Shown here piece by piece: positions 16,267 to 24,964 of a stretch of 64,000 bases of DNA. The stretch is from NCBI GenBank assembly GCA_964605385.1, contig CAZSCK010000001.1:1-64000 (forward strand). The letters run 5' to 3'. The DNA comes from JAGLTQ01 sp964605385. Lineage in GTDB: Bacteria; Pseudomonadota; Gammaproteobacteria; UBA6429; Thiohalophilaceae. How positions within the stretch are numbered: the stretch's first letter is position 1; each line of letters starts with the position of its first letter. The notes beneath the pieces were generated by a model that was not told the origin of the DNA, ran no database searches, and saw only the letters and a list, made by a program, of their open reading frames with translations. Position numbers and translations under genes: made by a program.

Positions 16267-16660
16267 ACTTTACTAAATCATCCACATTCTCATACCAACA
16301 AGCTTTGTCAGCATAAAATATATTGTGTACAGGTTTCACTTTTGGATCATTATCTAGTGTTCCAGCAGGAATAATCATTGCTTTTTGACTTTGTGTAATC
16401 CATGGCAAAGTAGAACCACATGTTTTGCAAAATGAACTGGCGAAATGTTTTGCCTCTGCTAACTCATATCGTCCTACGTTATTTTCACCCTTTGTCCATT
16501 TAAAATGTACAGGATCAATAATTATATTTGAAGCATGAGCCGTCCCGGTTATTTTTTGACAGCGCGTACAGTGGCAATATTGAAATACTTTAACGGGTCC
16601 AGAAAATTCATAGGCCACACCTCCACATAAACAGCTTCCCGATATTTTTTCATCTTGCAT
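16241..16660 (-). CDS. GFA/CENP-V family zinc-binding protein
   Basis: 139 residues with the GFA fold. The Cys pattern is CLCGG, YCHCTRCQK and FCKTCGS, which binds two zinc ions in the glutathione-dependent formaldehyde-activating family. Most members outside methylotrophs have no proven activity, so the substrate is open. The 3' end overlaps the PQQ-type dehydrogenase gene. No signal peptide is seen, so it acts in the cytoplasm. Confidence 0.86.
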   Translation of the reverse strand: MQDEKISGSCLCGGVAYEFSGPVKVFQYCHCTRCQKITGTAHASNIIIDPVHFKWTKGENNVGRYELAEAKHFASSFCKTCGSTLPWITQSQKAMIIPAGTLDNDPKVKPVHNIFYADKACWYENVDDLVKYDELPTKK

Positions 16661-16675
16661 TGGTCACATCCTATT

Positions 16676-17269
16676 TTAGTGGGTTGCTTTATCACCCCAA
16701 ATTTCTTTTAATCGTTGGTCTCTTCCACAACGCCAGCGGTAGTACTTATAACGAACAGAATTTGTTTTGTAATAGTTTTGATGATAACTTTCTTCGCCTT
16801 TTATAGGATAAAAGGTTGAAGTATTAAGGATTGGAGTAATTATTGTTTGATTGGGAAATTGTTTAACAATATTTTTACGTGATTCTTCGGCTAGTTTCTT
16901 TTCTTTATCATTAGCAACAAAAATGGCACTTAAATAGCTAAAGCCTTTATCACAAAATTGTCCGCGGGCATCAAAAGGATCAATATTGACCCAGTAATGA
17001 TCTAATAATTGTTTATAACTGACTTTAGCTGGATCGTAGGTTACCTCGACCGCCTCATAGTGACCTTTATGGTTACCTCGGTAGGTTGGGTTTATAACCG
17101 TGCCACCGGTAAAACCTGAAACCACATCAGAAACGCCTGCCAGCTTTTCAAAGTCAGACTCCATGCACCAGAAACAACCACCTGCGAATACAGCTTTGTC
17201 TGCCAAGGCATTGGGGATATAAGTCAGTAAACCTGCTAATAAAACATAAACCAGTTTATTCTTTTTCAT
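16676..17269 (-). CDS. msrA: Peptide methionine sulfoxide reductase A, exported form
   Basis: 197 residues. A signal sequence (KKNKLVYVLLAGLLTY to about residue 23, ALA-DK) precedes an MsrA domain with the catalytic GGCFWC motif and the family's Glu-rich E-x-DFEKL segment. The additional cysteines near GQFCD and WRCG may resolve the disulfide. It reduces methionine-S-sulfoxide, here in the periplasm. It lies 16 bases upstream of the GFA gene on the same strand. Confidence 0.93.
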   Translation of the reverse strand: MKKNKLVYVLLAGLLTYIPNALADKAVFAGGCFWCMESDFEKLAGVSDVVSGFTGGTVINPTYRGNHKGHYEAVEVTYDPAKVSYKQLLDHYWVNIDPFDARGQFCDKGFSYLSAIFVANDKEKKLAEESRKNIVKQFPNQTIITPILNTSTFYPIKGEESYHQNYYKTNSVRYKYYRWRCGRDQRLKEIWGDKATH

Positions 17270-17352
17270 AATTCACTCTCAAAATAAATTCTTTATTAAG
17301 TGACAATTAAACAAAAGCGAGGTTCAATGAGATAGAGATTAAAAACAGAAGT

Positions 17353-17844
17353 TTATTTCCATTTAAATTCTTCATCCGATTTTTCATCTTTTCGATATTG
17401 CATCTGTAATCCTTTTAAGAATATACGCAAAATCTGATCTTTACATTCACGGAAATGTTTATGCCCTGGCTTACGGAAAAAAGCACTCAGCTCATGTTTA
17501 CTCATGTGAAAATCTGATAGATTCATAATTTTCAGAATATCTTCAGCTTGCAGATTCAATGCTATTTTTAATTTCATAAAAATAGCATTGTTACTTAAAT
17601 CTTTTTCGGCAACAGGTTGAGGCCCTTCTCTTTTCCCGCGCTTATCATTAATTAAGCCATTTAAATAAGTAGCGAGTCGCACATCTGTTAACTTCTTAAA
17701 ATCAGGATCGTCTTCCTGTTTCATCCAATTACTGATTTCTGCACGAGTGACTTTACAATCGGCTAAAGCAAATAATGAGATCATTTTGTCATCATTTAAA
17801 TCAAAAATATAACGGATGCGGCGTAAGATATCGTTATTTGTCAT
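17353..17844 (-). CDS. yehS: DUF1456 protein, YehS family
   Basis: 163 residues from the ATG at 17842-17844 (MTNNDILRRIRY). Two similar DUF1456 repeats are visible (residues about 1-70 and 85-150), each with the pattern NDI..RIRY..L.D..M..LF. The length matches E. coli YehS (156). The upstream extension would overlap the neighbouring S4 gene fully and is unlikely. No function is established. The start overlaps the stop of the ybcJ-like gene by 11 bases. Confidence 0.85.
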   Translation of the reverse strand: MTNNDILRRIRYIFDLNDDKMISLFALADCKVTRAEISNWMKQEDDPDFKKLTDVRLATYLNGLINDKRGKREGPQPVAEKDLSNNAIFMKLKIALNLQAEDILKIMNLSDFHMSKHELSAFFRKPGHKHFRECKDQILRIFLKGLQMQYRKDEKSDEEFKWK

Positions 17845-18064
17845 GAGTGTTTCCTGTATATTTAATGCTGATTTTCTCAGATGCAAATTCAATGACATCA
17901 CCTGAAATTATTTTTTTACGTTTTCGGGTTTCAATTTTACCATTAACAAGGACCTGGCCTTGTTCAATCACCAGTTTGGCTTCTCCTCCACTTGAAGTCA
18001 TTCCTTCAAACTTGAGTATTTTATAAAGCTCAACGGGTTCGGTAGTAATTTCAACTTTTCTCAT
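17834..18064 (-). CDS. ybcJ: S4-domain RNA-binding protein, YbcJ family
   Basis: 76 residues, a stand-alone S4 domain: LYKILKFEGMTSSGGEAKLVIEQG, then VLVNGKIETRKRKKI and GDVIEF. It is like E. coli YbcJ (about 70 residues), which binds RNA but has no settled role. It overlaps the following yehS-like gene, so they form a two-gene unit. Confidence 0.9.
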   Translation of the reverse strand: MRKVEITTEPVELYKILKFEGMTSSGGEAKLVIEQGQVLVNGKIETRKRKKIISGDVIEFASEKISIKYTGNTHDK

Positions 18065-18197
18065 ATTTGATGTCTAATAAAATTAAAAGTCTTTTTCATA
18101 GCGGGGATTATATCGTAAAACGTTGCTCCACTCATCGAGTTATCAATGATATATCTTTATTATATTGGAGTTTTAAGTGTGGAATATAGAAAAAAAT

Positions 18198-18227
18198 AGG
18201 ATGTGAGTTTAAATTTACCCACATCCT
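18198..18227 (-). terminator. Intrinsic terminator of the chemoreceptor gene
   Basis: AGGATGTG pairs with CACATCCT over 8 bp, and on the minus strand the stem is followed by ATTTTTTTC. It lies 20 bases past the chemoreceptor stop codon. Confidence 0.85.
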
Positions 18228-18249
18228 GTTTAAATATGACTTTTTGAAA

Positions 18250-19881
18250 TTAGCTACTTATTTTAAATTGACCGACAAGCTGTTGCAGCTCACCTGCCAG
18301 GCTGGAAAGCTCTCCACTGGCAGACATGGTTTGTTCTGCACCACTTGCTGTTTTTTCAGATAATTGGCTAATATTAACCACGTTTTTATTAATTTCCTCA
18401 GCAACTGCACTTTGCTCTTCAGCTGCGGCAGCAATTTGGGTATTCATTTCGTTGATACTGGCAACTGAACGTACAATGGCATCGAGTGAGCCCGCTGCTT
18501 CCAGAGCCATTTCAGCACCTTCTCTTGCCTGTGAAGTTCCGTTTTCCATTACTTTTACCGCTTTTTTAGAGCCTTCCTGTAATTTCTGAATCATAGATTC
18601 TATTTCAGCTGTAGATTCCTGAGTACGGCTAGCTAAGGTACGTACTTCATCAGCAACAACCGCAAAACCTCGCCCTTGTTCACCGGCTCGAGCGGCTTCA
18701 ATTGCTGCATTCAATGCTAATAAGTTAGTCTGTTCTGCAATATTTTTAATAACATCTAAAACACCACCAATCGTTTCACTATCTTCTTCAACGGTATGAA
18801 TCACTGATGCAGCATTTTCTATATCTACTGCTAATTGTTCAATTGCTTTTGCCGTTTGATTAACAACATCTTTACCACTTTTAGATTCATTATCTGCACT
18901 TACTGCAGCACCTGAAGCATTTTGTGCATTACTTGCAACTTCCTGTACCGTTGCGCTCATTTCATTAATAGCGGTTGCGACCATATCTGTTTCTTGTCGT
19001 TGCTGTTCAACATTTTTTGCACTGTCCTGAGCGACAGTAGAGACCTGTTCTGAAGCAGAAGTTAATTGAGACGTTGAGCTAGAAACCTGTTGAATCAAGG
19101 CTTCAAATTTTTCCAGCATATAATTGAATGAAACAGCTGTTTTGCCAATTTCATCACCTGAGGTAATTTCAATACGCTGAGTCAAATCAGAATTTTTTTC
19201 AATTGATTCAATTGTGGTTCGTAAATTATTAATTGGATTAAGAATAGAACGAGTAATAAAATAGGCCAGCAACAAACCGATAATTAAAGAGATTATAATA
19301 ATGCTAATCATCAAACTAAATGCAGTCTCACTTTCTTTCGTTGCCATTTTAAAGAAACCGGCACCCTTAGTAGCAGCATAATTAACGAGCGCATCCATAT
19401 TTTTACTTAAACGTGCAACATGCTTAGCACCTTTTTTTCTCGCAGCCATAACTCCATCATCTTTAGCCAGTATATGTTTAATAACATTATCACGGGTGGG
19501 TTTCCAGTCACGAAATATCTGTATCGTATCAGCAATAAGTGCATCACCTTCTTTACCAAGGATACGCTCTGTAATGATGTCATATTCTTTATAGACTAAA
19601 GTTTCATAAGCATTCACTTTCTGAATTGCAGCTTCTCTTTTAGCAGAAGTTTTAGCCAGAACGATATCTTTCATACTGCGATGCATTTTAATAATATTCA
19701 CATTCGCTTGTAATGAAGATCGAGTCACAGCAAGAGGATGGTTATAAAGTTTAACCGTAAGTTTGCTAAGGATACTTATTTCTTTAAGCGAAAAAGCACC
19801 TATAATTACAATTAAAATAATAAGAGCAATGAATGCAGATGTCAGTTTATTGCGGATAGTCATTAAAGATTTTATGGACAT
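18250..19881 (-). CDS. Methyl-accepting chemotaxis protein
   Basis: About 543 residues from the ATG at 19879-19881 (GGAG nine bases upstream). Membrane helices near residues 10-30 and 185-208 enclose a periplasmic four-helix-bundle sensor. A HAMP domain (about 208-262) and a long cytoplasmic coiled coil follow. The hairpin tip holds EQTNLLALNAAIEAARAGE and GRGFAVVADEVR. No C-terminal CheR/CheB-docking pentapeptide is visible. It is a single-gene unit ending in its own terminator; its ligand is unknown, and no che genes are in the window. Confidence 0.92.
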   Translation of the reverse strand: MSIKSLMTIRNKLTSAFIALIILIVIIGAFSLKEISILSKLTVKLYNHPLAVTRSSLQANVNIIKMHRSMKDIVLAKTSAKREAAIQKVNAYETLVYKEYDIITERILGKEGDALIADTIQIFRDWKPTRDNVIKHILAKDDGVMAARKKGAKHVARLSKNMDALVNYAATKGAGFFKMATKESETAFSLMISIIIISLIIGLLLAYFITRSILNPINNLRTTIESIEKNSDLTQRIEITSGDEIGKTAVSFNYMLEKFEALIQQVSSSTSQLTSASEQVSTVAQDSAKNVEQQRQETDMVATAINEMSATVQEVASNAQNASGAAVSADNESKSGKDVVNQTAKAIEQLAVDIENAASVIHTVEEDSETIGGVLDVIKNIAEQTNLLALNAAIEAARAGEQGRGFAVVADEVRTLASRTQESTAEIESMIQKLQEGSKKAVKVMENGTSQAREGAEMALEAAGSLDAIVRSVASINEMNTQIAAAAEEQSAVAEEINKNVVNISQLSEKTASGAEQTMSASGELSSLAGELQQLVGQFKISS

Positions 19882-20052
19882 TTTATGATACTCCGAGCAC
19901 ATTCTATAAATTACTTAACTGTTTAATTAGCGACCAAACCAGCATTTTCTTTAATTAAATTCCTTCATATTTACTCAACATGAAATAAATTACCCAAGAT
20001 AGTGTAAGCTTATATTTGTCGGTAATTCTTATAGAAAACAGGTATAAATATT

Positions 20053-20412
20053 ATGAACAAATTTTTCCTTCTCCCTGTAATAATCAGCATGCTCGCTATA
20101 AGTGGCTGTGCCAGACATACACAAATTATCATTGATCCTAAGGGAGTTGATATGCAGGCATATCATGTAGATTTAGCCGAGTGTCAACATCTAGCCGATC
20201 AGATTGAGTCAAAAATCGCCGAAGGCATTGTAGGTGGTGCAGTTATAGGTGCATTATATGGAGCCATTATTGGCGGTCGCAGAACCTCGGTTACAATAGG
20301 TCAACTGGGCGCCCTGGGTGGCGGCCTCAGTGCTGGAGCTGAAGAGCATTACCAAAGAAAAAAAGTGATAAGAAATTGCTTACGCAATAGAGGTTACCAG
20401 ATTCTTAATTAA
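20053..20412 (+). CDS. Glycine-zipper lipoprotein
   Basis: 119 residues. A lipoprotein signal ends in the lipobox AISGC (Cys19). The middle carries a Gly-rich zipper (about residues 55-100: VGGAVIGALYGAIIGG, then GALGGGLSAGAEEH), as in SlyB/OmpA-linked 17-kDa antigen-like outer-membrane lipoproteins. It stands alone between the divergent chemoreceptor and narK; no specific function can be given. Confidence 0.85.
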   Translation: MNKFFLLPVIISMLAISGCARHTQIIIDPKGVDMQAYHVDLAECQHLADQIESKIAEGIVGGAVIGALYGAIIGGRRTSVTIGQLGALGGGLSAGAEEHYQRKKVIRNCLRNRGYQILN

Positions 20413-20473
20413 AAATTATCATAACAACAACGTACACTAAAATGGATTATATTAGTGCACGTTAATACTCTAC

Positions 20474-20490
20474 TGCACTTGCTTTGTGCA
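20474..20490. promoter_or_regulatory. NtrC-type enhancer site upstream of narK
   Basis: TGCACTTGCTTTGTGCA is a near-palindrome matching TGCACC-N4-TGGTGCA at 11 of 13 fixed positions. Its centre is about 100 bases upstream of the predicted narK start of transcription. A further TGCAC half-site is nearby at about 20454. Confidence 0.75.
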
Positions 20491-20554
20491 TTCAAAATTC
20501 TTAAATAACACCTGCAACCCTACTTTATCCTTATTAATCAACAAGTTATGCTAT

Positions 20555-20570
20555 TGGCATAGCCCTTGCT
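20555..20570 (+). promoter_or_regulatory. Sigma54 promoter of narK
   Basis: TGGCATAGCCCTTGCT has the exact GG-N10-GC frame with one deviation (T at position 6). Transcription would begin near 20582, about 30 bases before the narK ATG. Confidence 0.85.
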
Positions 20571-20613
20571 CTGTGATGTTCAAAGAATTTTAATCATTTT
20601 GGAGTGGCAAGGT

Positions 20614-22089
20614 ATGTCGGTTGATACAAGCAAACTTAATTTGTTTTCATTTAGCGGAAAAATGCGTATTTTGCATTTAAGTTGGATGGCCTTTTTTATA
20701 AGTTTTTTTGTCTGGTTTAACCATGCACCACTATTAGGCATGATGCGTGAGTCTTTAGGCTTAAATGATCAACAAATCAAAACCCTGTTAATCCTCAATG
20801 TTGCACTAACTATTCCTGCGCGTATTATTATTGGCATGCTGGTGGATGCCTTTGGTCCCAGACGTATTTTTTCCATGCTGCTCTTTGTTTCCAGTTTTCT
20901 TTGTTTTGGTTTTGCCATGGCAGAAGATTTTGAACAACTGGCCATTATGCGTTTTCTCTTAGGTTTCGTAGGTGCTGGTTTTGTTATCGGTACTCGTATG
21001 ATCGGTGAATGGTTCCCGGCAAAACAGACTGGTCTCGCTCAAGGTATCTATGGAGGCTGGGGCAACTTTGGTTCTGCAGGCGCAGCAGTTATTTTACCTA
21101 CACTTGCCTTGATGTATGGTGGTGAAGATGGCTGGCGTTACGCCGTAGGGACTACTGGTGTTGTTGCACTAATCTATTCTGCTGTTTATTTTTTCAGTGT
21201 AACGGATACTCCCAAAGGCTCAACCTATTTTAAACCAAAGAAAAATGGAGCCCTGGAAATCACCAGTCCATTTGATTTCTTTTTGTACTTAGTCATGAAT
21301 ATCCCGTTATTTGCGGCACTTGCTGTATTAACGTGGAAATTGAGCCCTGTAAATTTAGGTATGTTAAGTGATAGCGTAACCACAATGATCTATGTCATAT
21401 TAGGAACACTATACGCATTTCAAACAATTCGCATTTATCAAATTAACAAACATGTTTTTACAGAGACCGTTCCAGAAATTGAACGTTATAAATTCAAGCA
21501 GGTTGCTTTGTTAAACCTGTCTTACATGGTCACCTTTGGTTCTGAACTTGCGGTTGTTTCGATATTACCTTTATTTTTTATGGACACATTTCAACTATCT
21601 GCTATCCAGGCAGGTTTAATTGCTTCTGTCTTTGCAGGATTGAATCTTATTATGCGACCGGCAGGTGGTTGGATAAGTGATAAGTTTGGTCGAAAATCTT
21701 CTCTTACAGTGCTCATGTTAGGAACAGCAGCAGGCTATTACCTTTTAAGCTTAATAACCAGTGAGTGGAGTATTTCACTCGCCGTTGCAGCAGTTATTTT
21801 TAGCTCAATATTTGTTAATGCCGGTAACGGAGCCGTATTCGCAATGGTGCCTTTAGTAAAACGTCGTATGACGGGGCAAATTGCAGGCATGACAGGTGCG
21901 TATGGTAACGTGGGCGCAGTAACCTTCTTGACAGTACTTTCATTTGTAGCGACTGATATATTCTTTATAGTGATAGCTTGTTTTGCTGTTACAGTGTTTG
22001 TTCTAATTGCATTTTTCCTTGAAAATCCAAAAGATCAAATGGCAGAGGTGTTACCCGATGGGACTGTCCAAATGATTGAAGTCAATTGA
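20614..22089 (+). CDS. narK: Nitrate/nitrite MFS transporter (NarK/NasA type)
   Basis: About 491 residues starting at MSVDTSK (ATG 20614, GGAG at 20601-20604); longer starts fall inside the sigma54 promoter. Roughly twelve membrane helices. NarK/NNP hallmarks are visible: FFVWFNHAPL in helix 1, RFLLGFVGAGFVIGTRMIGEWF in the N half and the nitrate-signature-like Gly-rich segments GIYGGWGNFGSAG and NAGNGAVFAMVP. It imports nitrate (or moves nitrite) at the inner membrane, parallel to the nrt ABC system. It is followed on the same strand by the phosphatase/kinase fusion. Confidence 0.93.
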   Translation: MSVDTSKLNLFSFSGKMRILHLSWMAFFISFFVWFNHAPLLGMMRESLGLNDQQIKTLLILNVALTIPARIIIGMLVDAFGPRRIFSMLLFVSSFLCFGFAMAEDFEQLAIMRFLLGFVGAGFVIGTRMIGEWFPAKQTGLAQGIYGGWGNFGSAGAAVILPTLALMYGGEDGWRYAVGTTGVVALIYSAVYFFSVTDTPKGSTYFKPKKNGALEITSPFDFFLYLVMNIPLFAALAVLTWKLSPVNLGMLSDSVTTMIYVILGTLYAFQTIRIYQINKHVFTETVPEIERYKFKQVALLNLSYMVTFGSELAVVSILPLFFMDTFQLSAIQAGLIASVFAGLNLIMRPAGGWISDKFGRKSSLTVLMLGTAAGYYLLSLITSEWSISLAVAAVIFSSIFVNAGNGAVFAMVPLVKRRMTGQIAGMTGAYGNVGAVTFLTVLSFVATDIFFIVIACFAVTVFVLIAFFLENPKDQMAEVLPDGTVQMIEVN

Positions 22090-22109
22090 TAATGGACTAT
22101 GAACTTGAT

Positions 22110-22186
22110 GGCGGCGTTAAAAATGTGCTCGAATCTTCATGTATAATGCATACACCTCATATTCTGCGCGCATTTTTGCCTTGCCC
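22110..22186. repeat. Palindromic intergenic repeat, family E, copy 1
   Basis: Imperfect inverted arms (GGCGTTAAAAATGTGC and GCGCATTTTTGCC) surround a central TGTAT-AATGC-ATACA inverted repeat. It lies just after narK. A related, interrupted element lies at 28045-28168. Confidence 0.6.
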
Positions 22187-22211
22187 TCAAGCCCATATCC
22201 ACATTATCAAA

Positions 22212-22421
22212 TAATTCTTCACTTAAGCTGTGTTAGCAGCGTTGTACAAAGTATTCAAAATACTCANNNNNNNNNNNNNNNNNNNNNNNNNNNNNNNNNN
22301 NNNNNNNNNNNNNNNNNNNNNNNNNNNNNNNNNNNNNNNNNNNNNNNNNNNNNNNNNNNNNNNNNNTAATTCTTCACTTAAGCTGTGTTAGCAGCGTTGT
22401 ACAAAGTATTCAAAATACTCA
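22212..22421. other. Assembly gap flanked by an exact 55-bp duplication
   Basis: Positions 22212-22266 and 22367-22421 are identical over 55 bases and enclose exactly 100 N (22267-22366). As at 4026-4235, this is best read as an unmerged k-mer overlap. The rest of the 22090-22604 intergenic stretch holds the family E repeat and AT-rich sequence without a recognisable gene. Confidence 0.9.
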
Positions 22422-22604
22422 CTTGCACTTGCAAGCTCCGTTTTTTCATACTTTTACGCCTTGCTACCATCAGCTTAATTAAAGAATTAAAATATGAACT
22501 TAATGGCCCGTTGTATTAATACTTAATTGACCAATTATTACTTACTCTATCAAGACAGTGCCATTATACTTTAACGTCATTGCCTTTTATTAGAATAAAA
22601 ATTT

Positions 22605-24308
22605 ATGTCAGCATCATTACAAATTAACAGTGGCCATTACAGCATTGCCGGAGTTAAAGACCAGAATGAAGACTCTTTTGGTGTTTATGTTCCCAACGAA
22701 CCACTTTTAACCACGAAAGGTATTGCCGCTGTTGTCGCTGATGGCATGAGTACCAGTGATGATGCTAAACAGGCCTCTGAAGTTTGTGTGAATGGTTTTT
22801 TAACTGATTATTTCAGTACACCTGAAAGCTGGTCAGTTAAAAATTCCGGGCAAAAAATTCTTTCAGCGCTTAACCGATGGTTACATGGACAAGGTCAAAA
22901 AAAACATCAAAGCCACAAAGGTATGGTTACGACATTAAGTGCGCTGGTATTTAAATCCAATACCGCATATATCTTTCATGTTGGTGATACCCGAATCTAC
23001 CGTTTACGAAACAATGAACTCGAACAATTAACCAATGATCATCGCTTCTCCGTAAGTGACGATAAAAGCTATTTATCCCGCGCTATGGGTATCGATTTGC
23101 TGGTTGATATTGATTATAAAACCATACCTTTAGAAAGTGGCGATATTTTTATTCAACTGACTGATGGCGTACATGAGTTTATTACTGACAATCTGATTAA
23201 AGACATCACTCTAAAAAACAGTGATGACATTAATGTCGCAGCCCGGAAAATTATTGATATCGCAGTCAGTAATAACAGCGATGATAATCTGACATGCCAG
23301 ATTGTTGAAATCACCCATTTACCTGATGAAAATGAAAATGAGTTTTATGACAAACTCACTGAACTCCCCTTTCCTCCCCCTTTGGAACCAGGTTTGATTC
23401 TTGATGGGTATAAAGTATTACGCCACTTATTTTCAAATAAGCGAACTGAGGTTTATCTGGTTCAGGATACAGAAACAAATGAAAACGTTGTCTTAAAAGC
23501 ACCTTCAGTCAATTATCAGGATGATCCGGAATATATTAACCAGTTCTTACATGAAGAATGGGCGGGCCGGCGGATAAATAATTCTCACGTATTAAAAGTA
23601 TTAAGCATCAATCGCAAGCGCACAGCTTTGTATTACATCACAGAATATATTGAAGGACATTCATTACGCCAATGGTTAGATGACAATCCATGTCCGTCTT
23701 TAAATCAGGTACGATCTTTTGTTGAACAAATTGCACGTGGTTTACGCGCATTTCACCGGCTTGAAATGATTCATCAGGATCTAAAACCTGAAAATATCAT
23801 GATAGATGAGTATGACACGTTAAAAATTATTGATTTTGGTTCAACAAAAATTGCGGGGATTGAAGAAATCTATTTACCTATCGAGGTAAATAATATACTT
23901 GGCACAATTAATTATACTGCACCTGAATACCATATCGGTAATACGGGCAGTAATCGCTCAGATATTTTCTCGTTGGGTGTTATAACCTATGAAATGTTAA
24001 CGGGTCGGTTACCTTACGGTAAAGAGATGAGCATCCGAAATATCAAACGTGCAAATTATATTTCACTTAAACATTTTAATCCTGAAATTCCAGGCTGGGT
24101 TGATAAAGCAATTGAAAAAGCAGTACATATCAATCCGGACAACCGATTCAGTATACTTTCTGAGTTTATCTCAGCGCTCAATAAACCTGATTCTGCTCTG
24201 GTCAATAATGACTTTGTTCCATACATCAAACGTAACCCAGTGCGTACCTGGCAACTAATCAGCCTGACTCTTATCATTATTAACATTATATTAATTTATA
24301 AATTATAA
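22605..24308 (+). CDS. Fused PP2C protein phosphatase and Ser/Thr protein kinase, membrane-tethered
   Basis: 567 residues. PP2C domain at 1-240: GVKDQNEDSFG, VVADGMS (metal Asp), HVGDTRIYRL, QLTDGVHEF and DDNLTCQIV. Kinase domain about 262-520: probable ATP Lys296 (VVLKAP), the HQDLKPEN catalytic loop near 389 (HQD for HRD), DFG near 410 and an APE-type TAPEY. The Gly-rich loop is degenerate (HLFSNKRTEV). A C-terminal helix (about 548-566) anchors it. The same fusion accompanies nitrate assimilation genes in other gammaproteobacteria such as Pseudomonas, but its substrate is not established. It could tune uptake or reductase activity; that is inference. Confidence 0.92.
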   Translation: MSASLQINSGHYSIAGVKDQNEDSFGVYVPNEPLLTTKGIAAVVADGMSTSDDAKQASEVCVNGFLTDYFSTPESWSVKNSGQKILSALNRWLHGQGQKKHQSHKGMVTTLSALVFKSNTAYIFHVGDTRIYRLRNNELEQLTNDHRFSVSDDKSYLSRAMGIDLLVDIDYKTIPLESGDIFIQLTDGVHEFITDNLIKDITLKNSDDINVAARKIIDIAVSNNSDDNLTCQIVEITHLPDENENEFYDKLTELPFPPPLEPGLILDGYKVLRHLFSNKRTEVYLVQDTETNENVVLKAPSVNYQDDPEYINQFLHEEWAGRRINNSHVLKVLSINRKRTALYYITEYIEGHSLRQWLDDNPCPSLNQVRSFVEQIARGLRAFHRLEMIHQDLKPENIMIDEYDTLKIIDFGSTKIAGIEEIYLPIEVNNILGTINYTAPEYHIGNTGSNRSDIFSLGVITYEMLTGRLPYGKEMSIRNIKRANYISLKHFNPEIPGWVDKAIEKAVHINPDNRFSILSEFISALNKPDSALVNNDFVPYIKRNPVRTWQLISLTLIIINIILIYKL

Positions 24309-24309
24309 T

Positions 24310-24963
24310 ATGAAATATAATCCGCCAAGATTTAAATCACTTGATGTTTTATTTGAAGATGAATTTTTATTGTTTTTAAATAAACCCAGTGGATTATTAT
24401 CTGTTCCCGGTCGCGGCGAAGACAAACAAGACTGCCTGATATCGCGAGTCCAATCTAAATACTCTGATGCACTAATCGTACATCGTCTCGATATGTCCAC
24501 ATCTGGATTAATGGTTCTCGCCAGAGGAAAAGAGATGGAACGTTATTTAAGTATTTTATTTCAGAAACGTAAAGTAGATAAAAAATATATCGCGGTTGTT
24601 GATGGTTATGTTAAGCCTGATTTTGGAGAAGTAGATTTACCTTTGATTACTGATTGGCCAAATCGTCCTCAACAAAAAGTAGACTTTAAAACAGGAAAGC
24701 ATTCACAAACAAAATATTCAGTATTGTCTTACGATAAAGAAAAAAACACGACGCGGATTGAATTAACACCACTCACTGGACGAACGCATCAACTTCGCAT
24801 TCATATGCAGTCCATTAAACATGCCATCGTAGGTGATGAGCTTTATGCAAATAAAGCAGTGATTGAGAAATCAATAAGGCTTTTATTGCATGCTTGCTAC
24901 TTATCTTTTCAACATCCTGTTACAGATGAGATTATTAAATTTAATTCCGAGCCAGAATTTTAA
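24310..24963 (+). CDS. rluA: Dual-specificity RNA pseudouridine synthase RluA
   Basis: 217 residues, close to E. coli RluA (219). The catalytic motif HRLDMSTSG contains the active Asp, and LTGRTHQLRIHM is the usual downstream motif. There is no N-terminal S4 domain, which separates it from RluC/RluD. It modifies 23S rRNA U746 and U32 of some tRNAs in E. coli. It begins one base after the kinase stop codon (probable coupling) and ends one base from the convergent metZ. Confidence 0.88.
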   Translation: MKYNPPRFKSLDVLFEDEFLLFLNKPSGLLSVPGRGEDKQDCLISRVQSKYSDALIVHRLDMSTSGLMVLARGKEMERYLSILFQKRKVDKKYIAVVDGYVKPDFGEVDLPLITDWPNRPQQKVDFKTGKHSQTKYSVLSYDKEKNTTRIELTPLTGRTHQLRIHMQSIKHAIVGDELYANKAVIEKSIRLLLHACYLSFQHPVTDEIIKFNSEPEF

Positions 24964-24964
24964 A

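Noticed and set aside
22139..22369. A frame running into the second N run
   Set aside because: Covers the repeat and the duplicated contig end; no start signal or similarity.
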